NCBI GenBank assembly: GCA_934162255.1
Contig: CAKPIG010000001.1
Span: 124,001 to 188,000 of the forward strand
From: an uncultured Clostridia bacterium
Lineage (GTDB): Bacteria; Bacillota; Clostridia; TANB77; CAG-508
Reading direction: 5' to 3'
Length of the DNA: 64,000 bases
Positions 1 to 7,962 of the stretch are shown piece by piece (position 1 is the first letter of the stretch; every line of letters starts with the position of its first letter). A program made the translations under genes and the position numbers. The notes under the pieces are model-generated. The model made no database searches, was not told the DNA's origin, and saw only the letters and a list, made by a program, of their open reading frames with translations.

Positions 1-1
1 A

Positions 2-439
2 ATATCTGATGATATTCAAATACAAATAAATCCGGATGACTTAAGAATAGATACATATAGAGCTTCAGGAGCTGGAGGACAACATATAAATAAAACATCA
101 TCTGCTGTAAGAATAACTCATATTCCAACAAATATTGTTGTGGCATGTCAATCTGAGAGGTCACAAATTCAGAATAGAGAAACAGCGATGAAAATGTTAA
201 AATCAAAGCTTTATACATTAAAAGAAAAAGAAAATAAAGAAAAAATAGAAGATTTAAAAGGTACTCAAAGAGAAATAGCATGGGGAAGTCAAATACGTTC
301 ATATGTATTTTGTCCATATACTTTAGTAAAAGACCATAGAACAAACTATGAAATAGGAAATGTAGAAAGTGTTATGAATGGAGAAATAGATGGATTTATA
401 GAAAGTTATTTGAAATTTATGTCTCAAAAACAAGAATAA
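2..439 (+). CDS. prfB: Peptide chain release factor 2, C-terminal part (5' end outside window)
   Basis: Open from the first bases of the window and read in frame 2. It carries the GAGGQHINKT segment, the universally conserved GGQ loop of class I release factors that triggers peptidyl-tRNA hydrolysis in the ribosomal peptidyl transferase centre. The QSERSQIQNRETAMKML stretch following it is typical of RF2. The anticodon-mimicking domain and the site of the usual RF2 programmed frameshift lie upstream and cannot be seen. The visible part ends normally with a hairpin terminator just after the stop. Confidence 0.93.
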   Translation: MSDDIQIQINPDDLRIDTYRASGAGGQHINKTSSAVRITHIPTNIVVACQSERSQIQNRETAMKMLKSKLYTLKEKENKEKIEDLKGTQREIAWGSQIRSYVFCPYTLVKDHRTNYEIGNVESVMNGEIDGFIESYLKFMSQKQE

Positions 440-447
440 AAAAATAT

Positions 448-495
448 AATAGTAGTAGTCATAATTTAAATAAAAGTGACTATTACTATTTTTTT
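448..495 (+). terminator. Rho-independent terminator after prfB
   Basis: Stem of about 14 bp between 448-461 and 477-490, including one G-U pair, followed by a run of T. The T run reaches the ribosome site of the next gene, so some read-through into the aspartokinase gene is possible. Confidence 0.75.
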
Positions 496-506
496 AGGAG
501 ATAAAC

Positions 507-1244
507 ATGGACACAGTAGTATTAAAATTTGGAGGAAGTTCTGTTGCAGATAATGAAAAATTAAGAATAGTTGCAAATAAGATAATTAATTTTCAAGAGG
601 ATAATAAAAATGTAATAGTTGTAGTTTCAGCTCAAGGCAAAACTACTGATAGACTTATAGAAGAAGCAAAACAATTATCATTAATGCCAAACAAAAGAGA
701 ATTAGATATGTTATTAAGTACAGGAGAACAAGTAAGTGCTGCGAAATTATCAATATTATTAAATGAACTTGGATATAAAGCTATATCTTTAACAGGATGG
801 CAAGCCCAAATTTATACAGATGAAAAAAATCAAGATGCAGCAATAAAAAATATAGATACAAGTAGAATAAAAGAAGAACTAGAAGAAGGAAATATTGTTA
901 TAGTAACAGGATTCCAGGGGATTGATAAAAGGAAAAACATAACTACACTAGGAAGAGATGGTTCAGATACAACAGCTGTTGCAATTGCTGCTAAAATGAA
1001 AATTGATAAATGCTATATATATTCTGATGTAAATGGAATATATACACAAGATCCCAATAAGGCAAAGAATGCAAAAAAAATCAACCAAATATCATATAAA
1101 GATATGCAAAATTTATCAAGTAAAGGTTCAAGAGTAATTCATAGTAAATGCATTGATATTGCAGAAGAATATCATATTACAATAATTGCAAAATCAACTT
1201 TTGATGAAAGTGAAGGCACAATAATAACAGACAATAAATTATAA
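507..1244 (+). CDS. Aspartokinase catalytic domain without ACT regulatory domains
   Basis: 245 residues, all of it the amino-acid-kinase fold: KFGGSS at residues 7-12 binds phosphate, GRDGSDTTA at 149-157 and DVNGIYTQDP at 174-183 are classic aspartokinase motifs. It would phosphorylate aspartate, the first step towards lysine, threonine and methionine. Usual enzymes are about 400 residues or more because of C-terminal ACT domains that bind end products. Here the stop falls right after the catalytic fold and no ACT coding follows downstream. The protein is therefore probably insensitive to direct feedback, or is regulated by a separate subunit. Start chosen from AGGAG about 8 bases upstream. 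Confidence 0.88.
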   Translation: MDTVVLKFGGSSVADNEKLRIVANKIINFQEDNKNVIVVVSAQGKTTDRLIEEAKQLSLMPNKRELDMLLSTGEQVSAAKLSILLNELGYKAISLTGWQAQIYTDEKNQDAAIKNIDTSRIKEELEEGNIVIVTGFQGIDKRKNITTLGRDGSDTTAVAIAAKMKIDKCYIYSDVNGIYTQDPNKAKNAKKINQISYKDMQNLSSKGSRVIHSKCIDIAEEYHITIIAKSTFDESEGTIITDNKL

Positions 1245-1261
1245 AAAAATATTAAAAATAC

Positions 1262-1289
1262 TTGTAAAAAAAAGTATTATTGATATAAT
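1262..1289 (+). promoter_or_regulatory. Sigma-A-type promoter of pfkA
   Basis: TTGTAA and TATAAT separated by 16 bp. An AATACTT/AAGTATT hairpin (1257-1278) overlaps the -35 box and may be a weak terminator of the upstream gene, as it lacks a T run. Confidence 0.6.
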
Positions 1290-1318
1290 AATGTTGAAAA
1301 AATTTAGGAGGTATTCAT

Positions 1319-2461
1319 ATGATAAGAAAAGTAGCAATATTAGCAAATGGAGGAGATGTAGCAGGATTTAATGCAGTAATAAGAGCAATAGTAAAAACAG
1401 CAGAACAGAATGGAGTAGACTGTTATGGATTTGTAGATGGATACAAAGGACTATTAAATAATGAATTTGTAAAATTAGGTACGGAAAATGAAGAAATTGC
1501 ATCAGGAATATTAACAAAAGGTGGTTCAATAATAGGTTCATCAACTAATGCAAATGTATTTAATTACAAAGTTGAAGAAGATGGAGAAGTAATATATAAA
1601 GATTTATCAGATGTTTGTATTGAGAATATAAAAAAAGATGGGTTTGATTGTATATTTACATTAGGAGGAGATGGAACTCAAAAATCAGCAAGAGATTTTT
1701 CTAAAAAAGGAATAAATGTAATAGGAGTTCCAAAAACAATAGATAATGATGTGGCTTGCACAGAAATTACATTTGGATATAATACAGCTGTTTCCGTTGC
1801 AGCAGAAGCATTAGATAGATTGCATACAACAGGAGAAACACATCATAGAGTAATGGTTTTAGAAGTAATGGGTAGGTATGCTGGATGGATTGCATTAGAA
1901 TCAGCAATAGCAGGAGGAGCAGATGTTGCATTAATTCCAGAAATACCATATGATATAAACAAAGCAGTAGAAAAAATAAATGAAAGAAGAGAAGAAGGTA
2001 AAGAATTTAGCATAGTTGTAGTTGCAGAAGGTGCAGCACCTAAAGGTGGAGAAGCAACAATATTAAACACAAGACAAAATGGAGCAGGAGTTGATAATAC
2101 TAAACTTGGTGGAATTGGCCAAATTGTCGCAAAAGAGTTAGAAGAATTGACAGGATTAGAAGCAAGAAACACAACACTTGGATATATGCAAAGAGGAGGA
2201 ACTCCAACAGCATATGATAGAGTACTTTCTACAAAATATGGAGCTAAAGCAATGGAGCTTGCACTTGCTGGAACATTTGGAGTTCTAACAGTTATAAAAA
2301 ATGGAAAATTAAGTTCAGTTTCATTAGAAGATGTAGTTGGAAAAAATACAAAAATAGGAGCTGTTTCTGGTAATACAGCTGTAAGTAATATAAGAAAAGT
2401 TTCAATGGATGATGATTTAGTTAAAACTGCAAGAGATATAGGAATTTGTTTGGGAGATTAG
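1319..2461 (+). CDS. pfkA: 6-phosphofructokinase
   Basis: 380 residues; phosphorylates fructose 6-phosphate to the 1,6-bisphosphate, the committing step of glycolysis. Motifs: GGDGT at 116-120, PKTIDND at 138-144 with the catalytic Asp, and MGRYAGW near residue 184. The Gly in GGDG points to ATP as phosphoryl donor, whereas the Lys in PKTIDND is shared with PPi-dependent and group III enzymes, so the donor is not certain. It is longer than the roughly 320-residue Bacillus enzyme. It has its own promoter and terminator, separate from the glycolytic cluster about 2 kb downstream. RBS TAGGAGG. Confidence 0.95.
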   Translation: MIRKVAILANGGDVAGFNAVIRAIVKTAEQNGVDCYGFVDGYKGLLNNEFVKLGTENEEIASGILTKGGSIIGSSTNANVFNYKVEEDGEVIYKDLSDVCIENIKKDGFDCIFTLGGDGTQKSARDFSKKGINVIGVPKTIDNDVACTEITFGYNTAVSVAAEALDRLHTTGETHHRVMVLEVMGRYAGWIALESAIAGGADVALIPEIPYDINKAVEKINERREEGKEFSIVVVAEGAAPKGGEATILNTRQNGAGVDNTKLGGIGQIVAKELEELTGLEARNTTLGYMQRGGTPTAYDRVLSTKYGAKAMELALAGTFGVLTVIKNGKLSSVSLEDVVGKNTKIGAVSGNTAVSNIRKVSMDDDLVKTARDIGICLGD

Positions 2462-2477
2462 AAATAATCTCCTTTTT
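2453..2477 (+). terminator. Rho-independent terminator of pfkA
   Basis: Perfect 8 bp stem GGAGATTA/TAATCTCC with a GAAA loop and five T. It overlaps the pfkA stop codon. Confidence 0.88.
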
Positions 2478-2479
2478 AG

Positions 2480-2508
2480 TTGAAAAAATTTCCAATAAGT
2501 AGTATAAT
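2480..2508 (+). promoter_or_regulatory. Sigma-A-type promoter
   Basis: TTGAAA and TATAAT with a 17 bp spacer, 60 bases upstream of the small membrane protein gene, directly after the pfkA terminator. Confidence 0.75.
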
Positions 2509-2567
2509 GGAATTATGGCTAAATTGCCGAGTAATAACCATCATTCAAATTTGGAGGAGGAGAAAAC

Positions 2568-3071
2568 ATGAGCAACATAAGAAAAAAACTGGAGTTTTTG
2601 CTTGAAGCCTGGTATAACCGGACAAATGCAAGATTAACAATGTTTGTTGCAGCTATCATTACACTTATGTTAATTACTATATTAACTACAAGTGAGATAG
2701 TAATAGCTGTTATAACTTTGGTAATTGTAGGACCATTTTTGTCAGTTGTTATTGTTATGTTAACAATGCAAATATCAGACTTAACTTTTCAAAAAAAAGA
2801 AGAAAAATATTTGCAAAAACTAGAAAAAGAATTGCCTAGTGAATATGTAAGAATAGAGCCTGTAGAAGAAAGTTTAGAAACAGAAATACTTTCTAATATG
2901 GGAGTTAGCACATGGGCAAAACTTAAAAAAGATGGTAATAAAGAAAAGATTATCATCTTAATGAAATTTGATGAAAGTGGTAAATACTATGGTAACCCAA
3001 AAGAAATCGTAGATTTCGAGAGCTTTTGCAAAAATTACAGAATAATAGCAACAAACAACCCCCTGGTATAA
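2568..3071 (+). CDS. Small two-helix membrane protein of unknown function
   Basis: 167 residues, not recognised. Two hydrophobic helices lie at about residues 22-42 and 44-66, followed by a charged region with coiled-coil character (about 75-90) and a soluble C-terminal half. The two adjacent helices suggest a hairpin membrane anchor with both ends on one side. Expressed as a single-gene unit from a good promoter, with a very strong GGAGGAGGAG ribosome site. It converges on sigK. The early codons include CGG and GCC, rare elsewhere in the window, but the sample is small. Confidence 0.75.
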   Translation: MSNIRKKLEFLLEAWYNRTNARLTMFVAAIITLMLITILTTSEIVIAVITLVIVGPFLSVVIVMLTMQISDLTFQKKEEKYLQKLEKELPSEYVRIEPVEESLETEILSNMGVSTWAKLKKDGNKEKIIILMKFDESGKYYGNPKEIVDFESFCKNYRIIATNNPLV

Positions 3072-3078
3072 TACCAGG
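3062..3078. terminator. Short hairpin between convergent genes
   Basis: CCTGGTA/TACCAGG palindrome lying between the stop codons of the membrane protein gene (+) and sigK (-). There is no T run on either side, so it is at best a weak bidirectional terminator. Confidence 0.4.
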
Positions 3079-3082
3079 AGGT

Positions 3083-3784
3083 TTATTCTTTAATTTCTTT
3101 TGAAAGTTTATTAATAGCTTTTGTTTCAATTCTAGAAACATAAGAACGGGAAATTCCCATTTCTTTTGCAATCTGCATTTGAGTTCTAGGTCTATTACCT
3201 CCAAGACCGAATCTAAGCTCAAGTATAGTTCTTTCTCTATCTTTTAAGACAGTCTTCATTTTATCATATAAAGTTTTTACCTTCATTTTTAAATCAACAG
3301 AATCTTCAACAGCTTTTTCATCATTTTCTAGAACTTCTTGTAAAGTAACTACATTATCATCTTTATCTTTTCCAATAGGGTCATTTAAATAAAACTCAGA
3401 ACTTAATTTTTTTGTAGATCTAAAATACATAAGTATTTCATTATCTATGCAACGAGAAACATATGTAGAAAGTTTAACACCTTTTTCTAAGCTGAAACTA
3501 TTAATACCCTTTATAAGACCAATAGTTCCAATGGAAATCAAATCATCTTGATCTACATTAGAATTAGAATATTTTTTACATACATGAGCAACGAGTCTTA
3601 GATTTTTTTCAATAAGTATATTACGAGCATCTTCATCACCATTAGCAAGTTTTTCTAAGCATTCATGCTCTTCTTCTGAAGTTAATGGTTCAGGAAACAA
3701 TTGAGAACCTGAAATATATCCTACTGTAAAAATAGCACTTTGCAGAAAATTTAAAAATCCGCTTAAACAAATTGCAGAAAACAT
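3083..3784 (-). CDS. sigK: RNA polymerase sporulation sigma factor sigma-K
   Basis: 233 residues from the ATG at 3784, preceded by GGAGGT at correct spacing; an upstream ATG adds 34 residues without homology. The hydrophobic first 20 residues match the pro-sequence removed by SpoIVFB in Bacillus. Region 2 follows (EKNLRLVAHVCKKY; DLISIGTIGLIKGI; KLSTYVSRCIDNEI) and region 4 with a helix-turn-helix near the end (QIAKEMGISRSYVSRIE). Sigma-K directs late mother-cell genes for coat and cortex. The reading frame is intact, with no skin element. Transcribed divergently from a small helical protein gene. Confidence 0.93.
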   Translation of the reverse strand: MFSAICLSGFLNFLQSAIFTVGYISGSQLFPEPLTSEEEHECLEKLANGDEDARNILIEKNLRLVAHVCKKYSNSNVDQDDLISIGTIGLIKGINSFSLEKGVKLSTYVSRCIDNEILMYFRSTKKLSSEFYLNDPIGKDKDDNVVTLQEVLENDEKAVEDSVDLKMKVKTLYDKMKTVLKDRERTILELRFGLGGNRPRTQMQIAKEMGISRSYVSRIETKAINKLSKEIKE

Positions 3785-3801
3785 AAGATTACCTCCATTT
3801 A

Positions 3802-3823
3802 CTTCATAATTAAGTATATGAAG
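3802..3823 (-). promoter_or_regulatory. Inverted repeat in the sigK promoter region
   Basis: CTTCATA/TATGAAG arms with an 8-base spacer. On the minus strand this contains CATATACTT, which resembles a sigma-E -10 element, but no convincing -35 is seen at the right distance. Could be an operator or part of the promoter. Confidence 0.3.
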
Positions 3824-3903
3824 CAGAAAAATAAAAGTGCATGACCATATGTATAAATAATTTGAAAAAAGATATACTAATACCAATTATTGGAGGTGAG
3901 AAT

Positions 3904-4338
3904 ATGGACTTAAATACAAAAGTCTTAGATGAAATCAGTAAAGGAACAACAATGGGAATGGATGCAATACATTTTGTTTCAGATAAAGTTGGAAATACAA
4001 GATTTCAAGGAGTTTTAGATGTTGAATATGGGAAATATAAAGATATTCAAAACAGAGTGGAAGATTTATATCCTAAATATAATAAAACAAAGGAACCACA
4101 AGAAACTAATCCCATGAATAAAGCAATGACATGGTATGGAATACAGATGAAAACAATGACAGATCAAAGCAATTCAAAAATATCTGAGCTTCTTATGCAA
4201 GGGACTAATATGGGAATAATAGAAGGAAGAAGATTGCTAAATAATAATCCGAGTGTAGATAAAGAAGTAAAACAAATATTAAATGATTTCATAACAATGC
4301 AAGAAGATAGTGTTGAAACATTGAAAAAATATTTATAA
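3904..4338 (+). CDS. Small helical protein, possibly spore-associated, unknown function
   Basis: 144 residues from the ATG at 3904, chosen because GGAGGTGAG lies just upstream; a longer frame from 3841 has no ribosome site. Not recognised with certainty. It appears almost wholly alpha-helical, with a KYKDIQNRVEDLYPKY stretch and a C-terminal helix resembling ferritin-like four-helix-bundle proteins of Firmicutes, but no metal-binding residues can be assigned. The divergent position beside sigK and a forespore-like promoter candidate suggest a sporulation role; that is inference only. Confidence 0.7.
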   Translation: MDLNTKVLDEISKGTTMGMDAIHFVSDKVGNTRFQGVLDVEYGKYKDIQNRVEDLYPKYNKTKEPQETNPMNKAMTWYGIQMKTMTDQSNSKISELLMQGTNMGIIEGRRLLNNNPSVDKEVKQILNDFITMQEDSVETLKKYL

Positions 4339-4343
4339 ATTTC

Positions 4344-4374
4344 AAAATACTACTTGCAAAGTAGTATTTTTTAT
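4344..4374 (+). terminator. Rho-independent terminator
   Basis: Perfect 10 bp stem (4344-4353 with 4361-4370), loop TTGCAAA, T-rich 3' side. Closes the small helical protein gene before the glycolytic cluster. Confidence 0.88.
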
Positions 4375-4386
4375 TATAGAATTAAA

Positions 4387-4442
4387 TTGCCTTAAAAGGT
4401 AAATAATTAAAGATTATAGTTAGATTTTTATATAACTCTAAC
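4387..4442 (+). promoter_or_regulatory. Structured leader of gap: palindrome and hairpin
   Basis: A near-palindrome TTGCCTTAAAAGGTAA (4387-4402) is followed by a GTTAGA/TCTAAC hairpin (4419-4442) just before the gap ribosome site. The palindrome could bind a repressor dimer and the hairpin could affect transcript stability. No CggR-type regulator gene is present nearby. Function not proven. Confidence 0.35.
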
Positions 4443-4463
4443 AATAAAAAGGAGGAAATTTTT

Positions 4464-5474
4464 ATGTCAGTAAAAGTAGGAATTAATGGTTTTGGAAGAA
4501 TAGGAATGCTATCATTCCAAGCAGCATTAAAAAAAGAGGGGGTAGAAGTAGTCGCAATAAATGATCCATTTATAACAGCAGATTACATGGCTTATATGAC
4601 AAAATTTGATACTGTACATGGAAGATTCGAAGGAACAGTTGAAGAAAAAGATGGAAATCTAGTAGTAGATGGACAAGTAATAAAAGTATTTAATGAAATG
4701 GAACCAAGAAATATTCCATGGGGAGAACTTGGAGTAGAATATGTATTAGAATGTTCAGGAGTATTCAAAACATTAGAAAAAGCACAAGCCCATATAGATG
4801 CAGGTGCAAAAAAAGTAGTTATAAGTGCACCATCAAAAGATGCACCAATGTTTGTAATGGGAGTTAATAATGAAACATATACATCTGATATGAATATTGT
4901 ATCAAATGCATCATGTACAACAAACTGCTTAGCACCACTTGCTAAAGTTATAAACGATAATTTTGGAATAAAAGATGGATTAATGACAACAGTACACAGT
5001 ACAACAGCTACACAAAAAACAGTAGATGGAGCATCTAAAAAAGATTGGAGAGGTGGTAGAGCTGCAGCAGCAAATATAATACCATCATCTACAGGAGCAG
5101 CAAAAGCAGTAGGAAAAGTAATACCATCATTAAATGGAAAATTAACAGGAATGTCATTCAGAGTTCCAACAGTTGATGTTTCAGTTGTTGACTTAACAGT
5201 TAACTTAGAAAGACCAACAACATATGAAGAAATATGTGAAACAGTAAAAAGAGCATGTGAAAATGAAATGAAAGGAATAATGGATTACACAGATGAAGCA
5301 GTTGTTTCATCAGACTTTATAAGTGATCCACATACATCAATTTTTGATGCAACAGCAGGAATAATGTTAACAGATACATTTGTTAAATTAGTAGCTTGGT
5401 ATGACAATGAATGGGGATATTCAAATAAATTAGTAGATTTAGCAGCATATATGGCAAGTGTTGATCATAACTAA
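4464..5474 (+). CDS. gap: Glyceraldehyde-3-phosphate dehydrogenase, type I
   Basis: 336 residues, usual length. N-terminal NAD-binding GINGFGRIG; catalytic Cys151 in SNASCTTNC; the partner His lies in TTVHSTTATQ about 27 residues on; the substrate-binding S-loop and the WYDNEWGYS motif close the catalytic domain. It oxidises glyceraldehyde 3-phosphate to 1,3-bisphosphoglycerate with NAD+. First gene of the glycolytic cluster. RBS AAAAGGAGG. The gap to pgk (150 bases) contains a long-range inverted repeat. Confidence 0.97.
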   Translation: MSVKVGINGFGRIGMLSFQAALKKEGVEVVAINDPFITADYMAYMTKFDTVHGRFEGTVEEKDGNLVVDGQVIKVFNEMEPRNIPWGELGVEYVLECSGVFKTLEKAQAHIDAGAKKVVISAPSKDAPMFVMGVNNETYTSDMNIVSNASCTTNCLAPLAKVINDNFGIKDGLMTTVHSTTATQKTVDGASKKDWRGGRAAAANIIPSSTGAAKAVGKVIPSLNGKLTGMSFRVPTVDVSVVDLTVNLERPTTYEEICETVKRACENEMKGIMDYTDEAVVSSDFISDPHTSIFDATAGIMLTDTFVKLVAWYDNEWGYSNKLVDLAAYMASVDHN

Positions 5475-5508
5475 TTTTTGACACAAATTTTATAAAAATT
5501 ATGGTGTG

Positions 5509-5594
5509 AAATTCTAATATATACCATTTATGAGCCGACAGTGGATTAATACCATAATATGTTTTGGCAATAAAATGATATTATATTAGAATTT
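5509..5594 (+). promoter_or_regulatory. Long-range inverted repeat between gap and pgk
   Basis: AAATTCTAATATA (5509-5521) is the exact reverse complement of 5582-5594, giving a perfect 13 bp stem closing about 60 bases, with a further CATTT/AAATG pairing inside. The 3' arm is followed by a few T, then the pgk ribosome site about 15 bases on. It could be a processing site, an attenuator or an unrecognised structured leader. It does not match a riboswitch class known to me. Confidence 0.45.
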
Positions 5595-5624
5595 TTACGC
5601 TGTTTAAAAAGGAGAAAAATAAAT

Positions 5625-6809
5625 ATGAGTAAAAAAACTGTAAAAGATATTGATTTAAAAGGAAAAAGAGTATTTGTAAGATGTGATTTTAATGTACCTA
5701 TGGACGAAAATCAAAATATTACAGACAATAGAAGAATTGTTGCAGCATTACCTACAATAAAATACTTAATTGAACAAGGGTGCAAAATAGTTTTAAGTTC
5801 ACATTTAGGAAGACCAAAGGGAGAATTTAAACCAGAATATTCATTAGCACCTGTTGCAAAAGAATTATCAAAACTATTAGGACAAGATGTTTTAATGGCG
5901 AAAGATGTTGTTGGAGAAAGTGCTATGAGTCTAGCAAAATCATTACAACCAGGTCAAGTAATGTTACTTGAAAATGTAAGATTTCATAGAGAAGAAACAG
6001 ACAATGATCCAGAATTTGCTAAAAAACTAGCAAGTATGGGAGATGTTTTTGTAAATGATGCATTTGGAACAGCACATAGAGCACATGCTTCAACAGAAGG
6101 AGTATCACATTATTTACCAGCTGTATCAGGATTCTTAATAGAAAAAGAATTAAAGTTTTTAGGAGAAGCTTTAAACAATCCAGAAAGACCTTTTGTAGCA
6201 ATACTTGGTGGGGCTAAAGTATCAGACAAAATAGGAGTAATAGATAACTTATTAGAAAAAGTTGATACATTAATAATAGGAGGAGGAATGTCATACACAT
6301 TCTTTAAAGCTCAAGGATATGAAGTTGGAGATTCTATTTGTGAAGAAGATAAATGTGAATTAGCACTATCATTAATGGAAAAAGCAAAAGAAAAAGGCGT
6401 AAAATTAATGCTTCCAGTAGATACTAAGATAGGTAAAGAATTTACTAGTGATACAGAATGCAAAACAGTTCCTAGTACAGAGATTCCAGAAGGATGGCAA
6501 GGCTTAGATATTGGAGAAAAAACAATTAAAATGTATGAAGAGGAATTGAAAAAAGCTAAAACTGTAGTATGGAATGGACCTTTAGGTGTATTTGAATTTG
6601 ATAAATTTGCAGTAGGAACAAATGAAATTGCAAAAACTTTAGCTCAAATAGATGCAACAACTATAATTGGGGGAGGAGATTCTGCTGCAGCAATAGAAAA
6701 ATGTGGAGTCGCAGATAAAGTAACACATATTTCAACTGGAGGAGGAGCTTCACTTGAATTCCTAGAAGGAAAGAAATTACCAGGAATTGAATGTTTACAA
6801 GATAAATAA
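5625..6809 (+). CDS. pgk: Phosphoglycerate kinase
   Basis: 394 residues, full length. N-terminal domain: VRCDFNVPMD, SHLGRPKG and ENVRFHREE bind 3-phosphoglycerate. C-terminal domain: WNGPLGVFE and GGGDSAAA bind nucleotide. Transfers phosphate from 1,3-bisphosphoglycerate to ADP. The ribosome site AAAAGGAG is good. It is followed 12 bases later by a Nudix gene, so it is probably cotranscribed with the rest of the cluster. Confidence 0.97.
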   Translation: MSKKTVKDIDLKGKRVFVRCDFNVPMDENQNITDNRRIVAALPTIKYLIEQGCKIVLSSHLGRPKGEFKPEYSLAPVAKELSKLLGQDVLMAKDVVGESAMSLAKSLQPGQVMLLENVRFHREETDNDPEFAKKLASMGDVFVNDAFGTAHRAHASTEGVSHYLPAVSGFLIEKELKFLGEALNNPERPFVAILGGAKVSDKIGVIDNLLEKVDTLIIGGGMSYTFFKAQGYEVGDSICEEDKCELALSLMEKAKEKGVKLMLPVDTKIGKEFTSDTECKTVPSTEIPEGWQGLDIGEKTIKMYEEELKKAKTVVWNGPLGVFEFDKFAVGTNEIAKTLAQIDATTIIGGGDSAAAIEKCGVADKVTHISTGGGASLEFLEGKKLPGIECLQDK

Positions 6810-6821
6810 AGGATGTAGAAA

Positions 6822-7388
6822 ATGAAAACAATACAATACAAAGTATATGATAAAGAAGGAAAACTTAGAAAATTAATTGATAAAAATAAAGAAAAGCAAT
6901 TAGACGAAAATGAATGGTTGAATGGTGTAACATGTTTTGTAATAAATGAAAAAGGAGAAGTCCTTATTGAAAAAAGAGTAAATAATGGACTCACACCTGG
7001 CAAATTAGATTTGTGTTCAGGGCATGTTGATGGAGAAGAAACTCAAACACAAGCTATGATAAGAGAATTAAGAGAAGAATTAGGAATACAATTAGAGGAA
7101 TCAATAAATGTAACCAAAATTACTTCCGATGGTGTTCCACTACAATTTGAGAGTTCAGGAAAATTAAAAAACTTCTTTATTACATTTTATTGTTTAAGGA
7201 GAAATAGATCTGATGTTATACTTCAAAAAAGTGAAATTGATAAAATAGTTTGGTTACCACTTGAAGAGACATTTGAACTAATAAAAAGTGGAAGAACTAA
7301 ATTCCCTAAAAATTATGATTATAAAGAGATATTTGAAGAAGTTAGAAGTATTTGTAATAACAAAGAAAGAGGAAGAGAACAAATATGA
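6822..7388 (+). CDS. Nudix hydrolase
   Basis: 188 residues with a complete Nudix box at 67-89: G at 67, E at 73, then REL-REELG, i.e. the GX5EX7REUXEEXGU signature that binds the metal and attacks a nucleoside diphosphate-linked substrate. The order of motifs and the ENEWLNGVTCFVIN start recall the YfcD/isopentenyl-diphosphate isomerase-like subgroup, but the substrate cannot be deduced. Its TGA overlaps the ATG of the next gene by four bases, implying translational coupling to the guanylate-kinase-like protein. An unusual guest within a glycolytic cluster. Confidence 0.88.
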   Translation: MKTIQYKVYDKEGKLRKLIDKNKEKQLDENEWLNGVTCFVINEKGEVLIEKRVNNGLTPGKLDLCSGHVDGEETQTQAMIRELREELGIQLEESINVTKITSDGVPLQFESSGKLKNFFITFYCLRRNRSDVILQKSEIDKIVWLPLEETFELIKSGRTKFPKNYDYKEIFEEVRSICNNKERGREQI

Positions 7389-7939
7389 TAGTAACATTAT
7401 CAGGAGTAACAGGAACAGGAAAATCTTTTTTTAAAAACGCTATTTCCAAAGAACTAAAATTCAAAAATTTAGTAATAGTTACAACTAGAAAAAGGAGAAT
7501 AGGAGAAGTTGGTGGAATAGATAAAGAATTTGTAAGTGAAGAAGAATTTGAAAAATTAAAAAAAGAAAAACAAATAGTAGTAGATTTTGAATTTCTTGGA
7601 GCAAAATATGCATACAGAAAAGCCGATCTTGCTTCAGATGTCAATCAGGTAACAGAGGTACATTATAATACAATATATAATTTTAAAAATAATGCAACAA
7701 ATGTATTTGCAATTTATATTATACCAAAAGACTTAGAAAGAGCAAAACAAGAATTAAAAAATAGAAATTTGGCAGAAGAAGTTGAGAAAGACCGTTTAAA
7801 AGAAATAGATGAACATGTAAAAGAATATGAACAAAATAAAGATTTACAGAACCAATTTGACTATGTTTTTATAAATGATTATACAGAAAAATCAAAAAAT
7901 GATTTACTAAAAATAATAAAAGAAAGAATTGATAGATAG
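7385..7939 (+). CDS. Guanylate-kinase-family protein (diverged)
   Basis: 184 residues. P-loop GVTGTGKS at 7-14, then VTTRKRRIGEVGG, which matches the GMP-binding TTRxxRxGE segment, and EFVSEEEFEKL, the lid/NMP-domain signature. The later LEIDVQGA motif is replaced by TEVHYNT, and YYGTP by YAYRK, so specificity for GMP is not assured. It may still be the cell's GMP kinase, because the usual gmk slot between remA and rpoZ in this window is empty. Overlaps the Nudix gene by four bases; tpiA follows after a good RBS. Confidence 0.75.
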   Translation: MIVTLSGVTGTGKSFFKNAISKELKFKNLVIVTTRKRRIGEVGGIDKEFVSEEEFEKLKKEKQIVVDFEFLGAKYAYRKADLASDVNQVTEVHYNTIYNFKNNATNVFAIYIIPKDLERAKQELKNRNLAEEVEKDRLKEIDEHVKEYEQNKDLQNQFDYVFINDYTEKSKNDLLKIIKERIDR

Positions 7940-7962
7940 ATTTTTTAAAAGGAGGTCAGAAA

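Noticed and set aside
1767..2172. Minus-strand open frames inside pfkA
   Set aside because: Leu-rich low-complexity translations antisense to a clear gene, without ribosome sites; products of the AT- and codon-biased plus strand.
3083..3784. Skin-like interruption of sigK
   Set aside because: The reading frame is complete from pro-sequence to helix-turn-helix; no recombinase is present.
5475..5508. Separate rho-independent terminator after gap
   Set aside because: Only an imperfect TTGACAC/GTGTGAA pairing with several mismatches and no T run.
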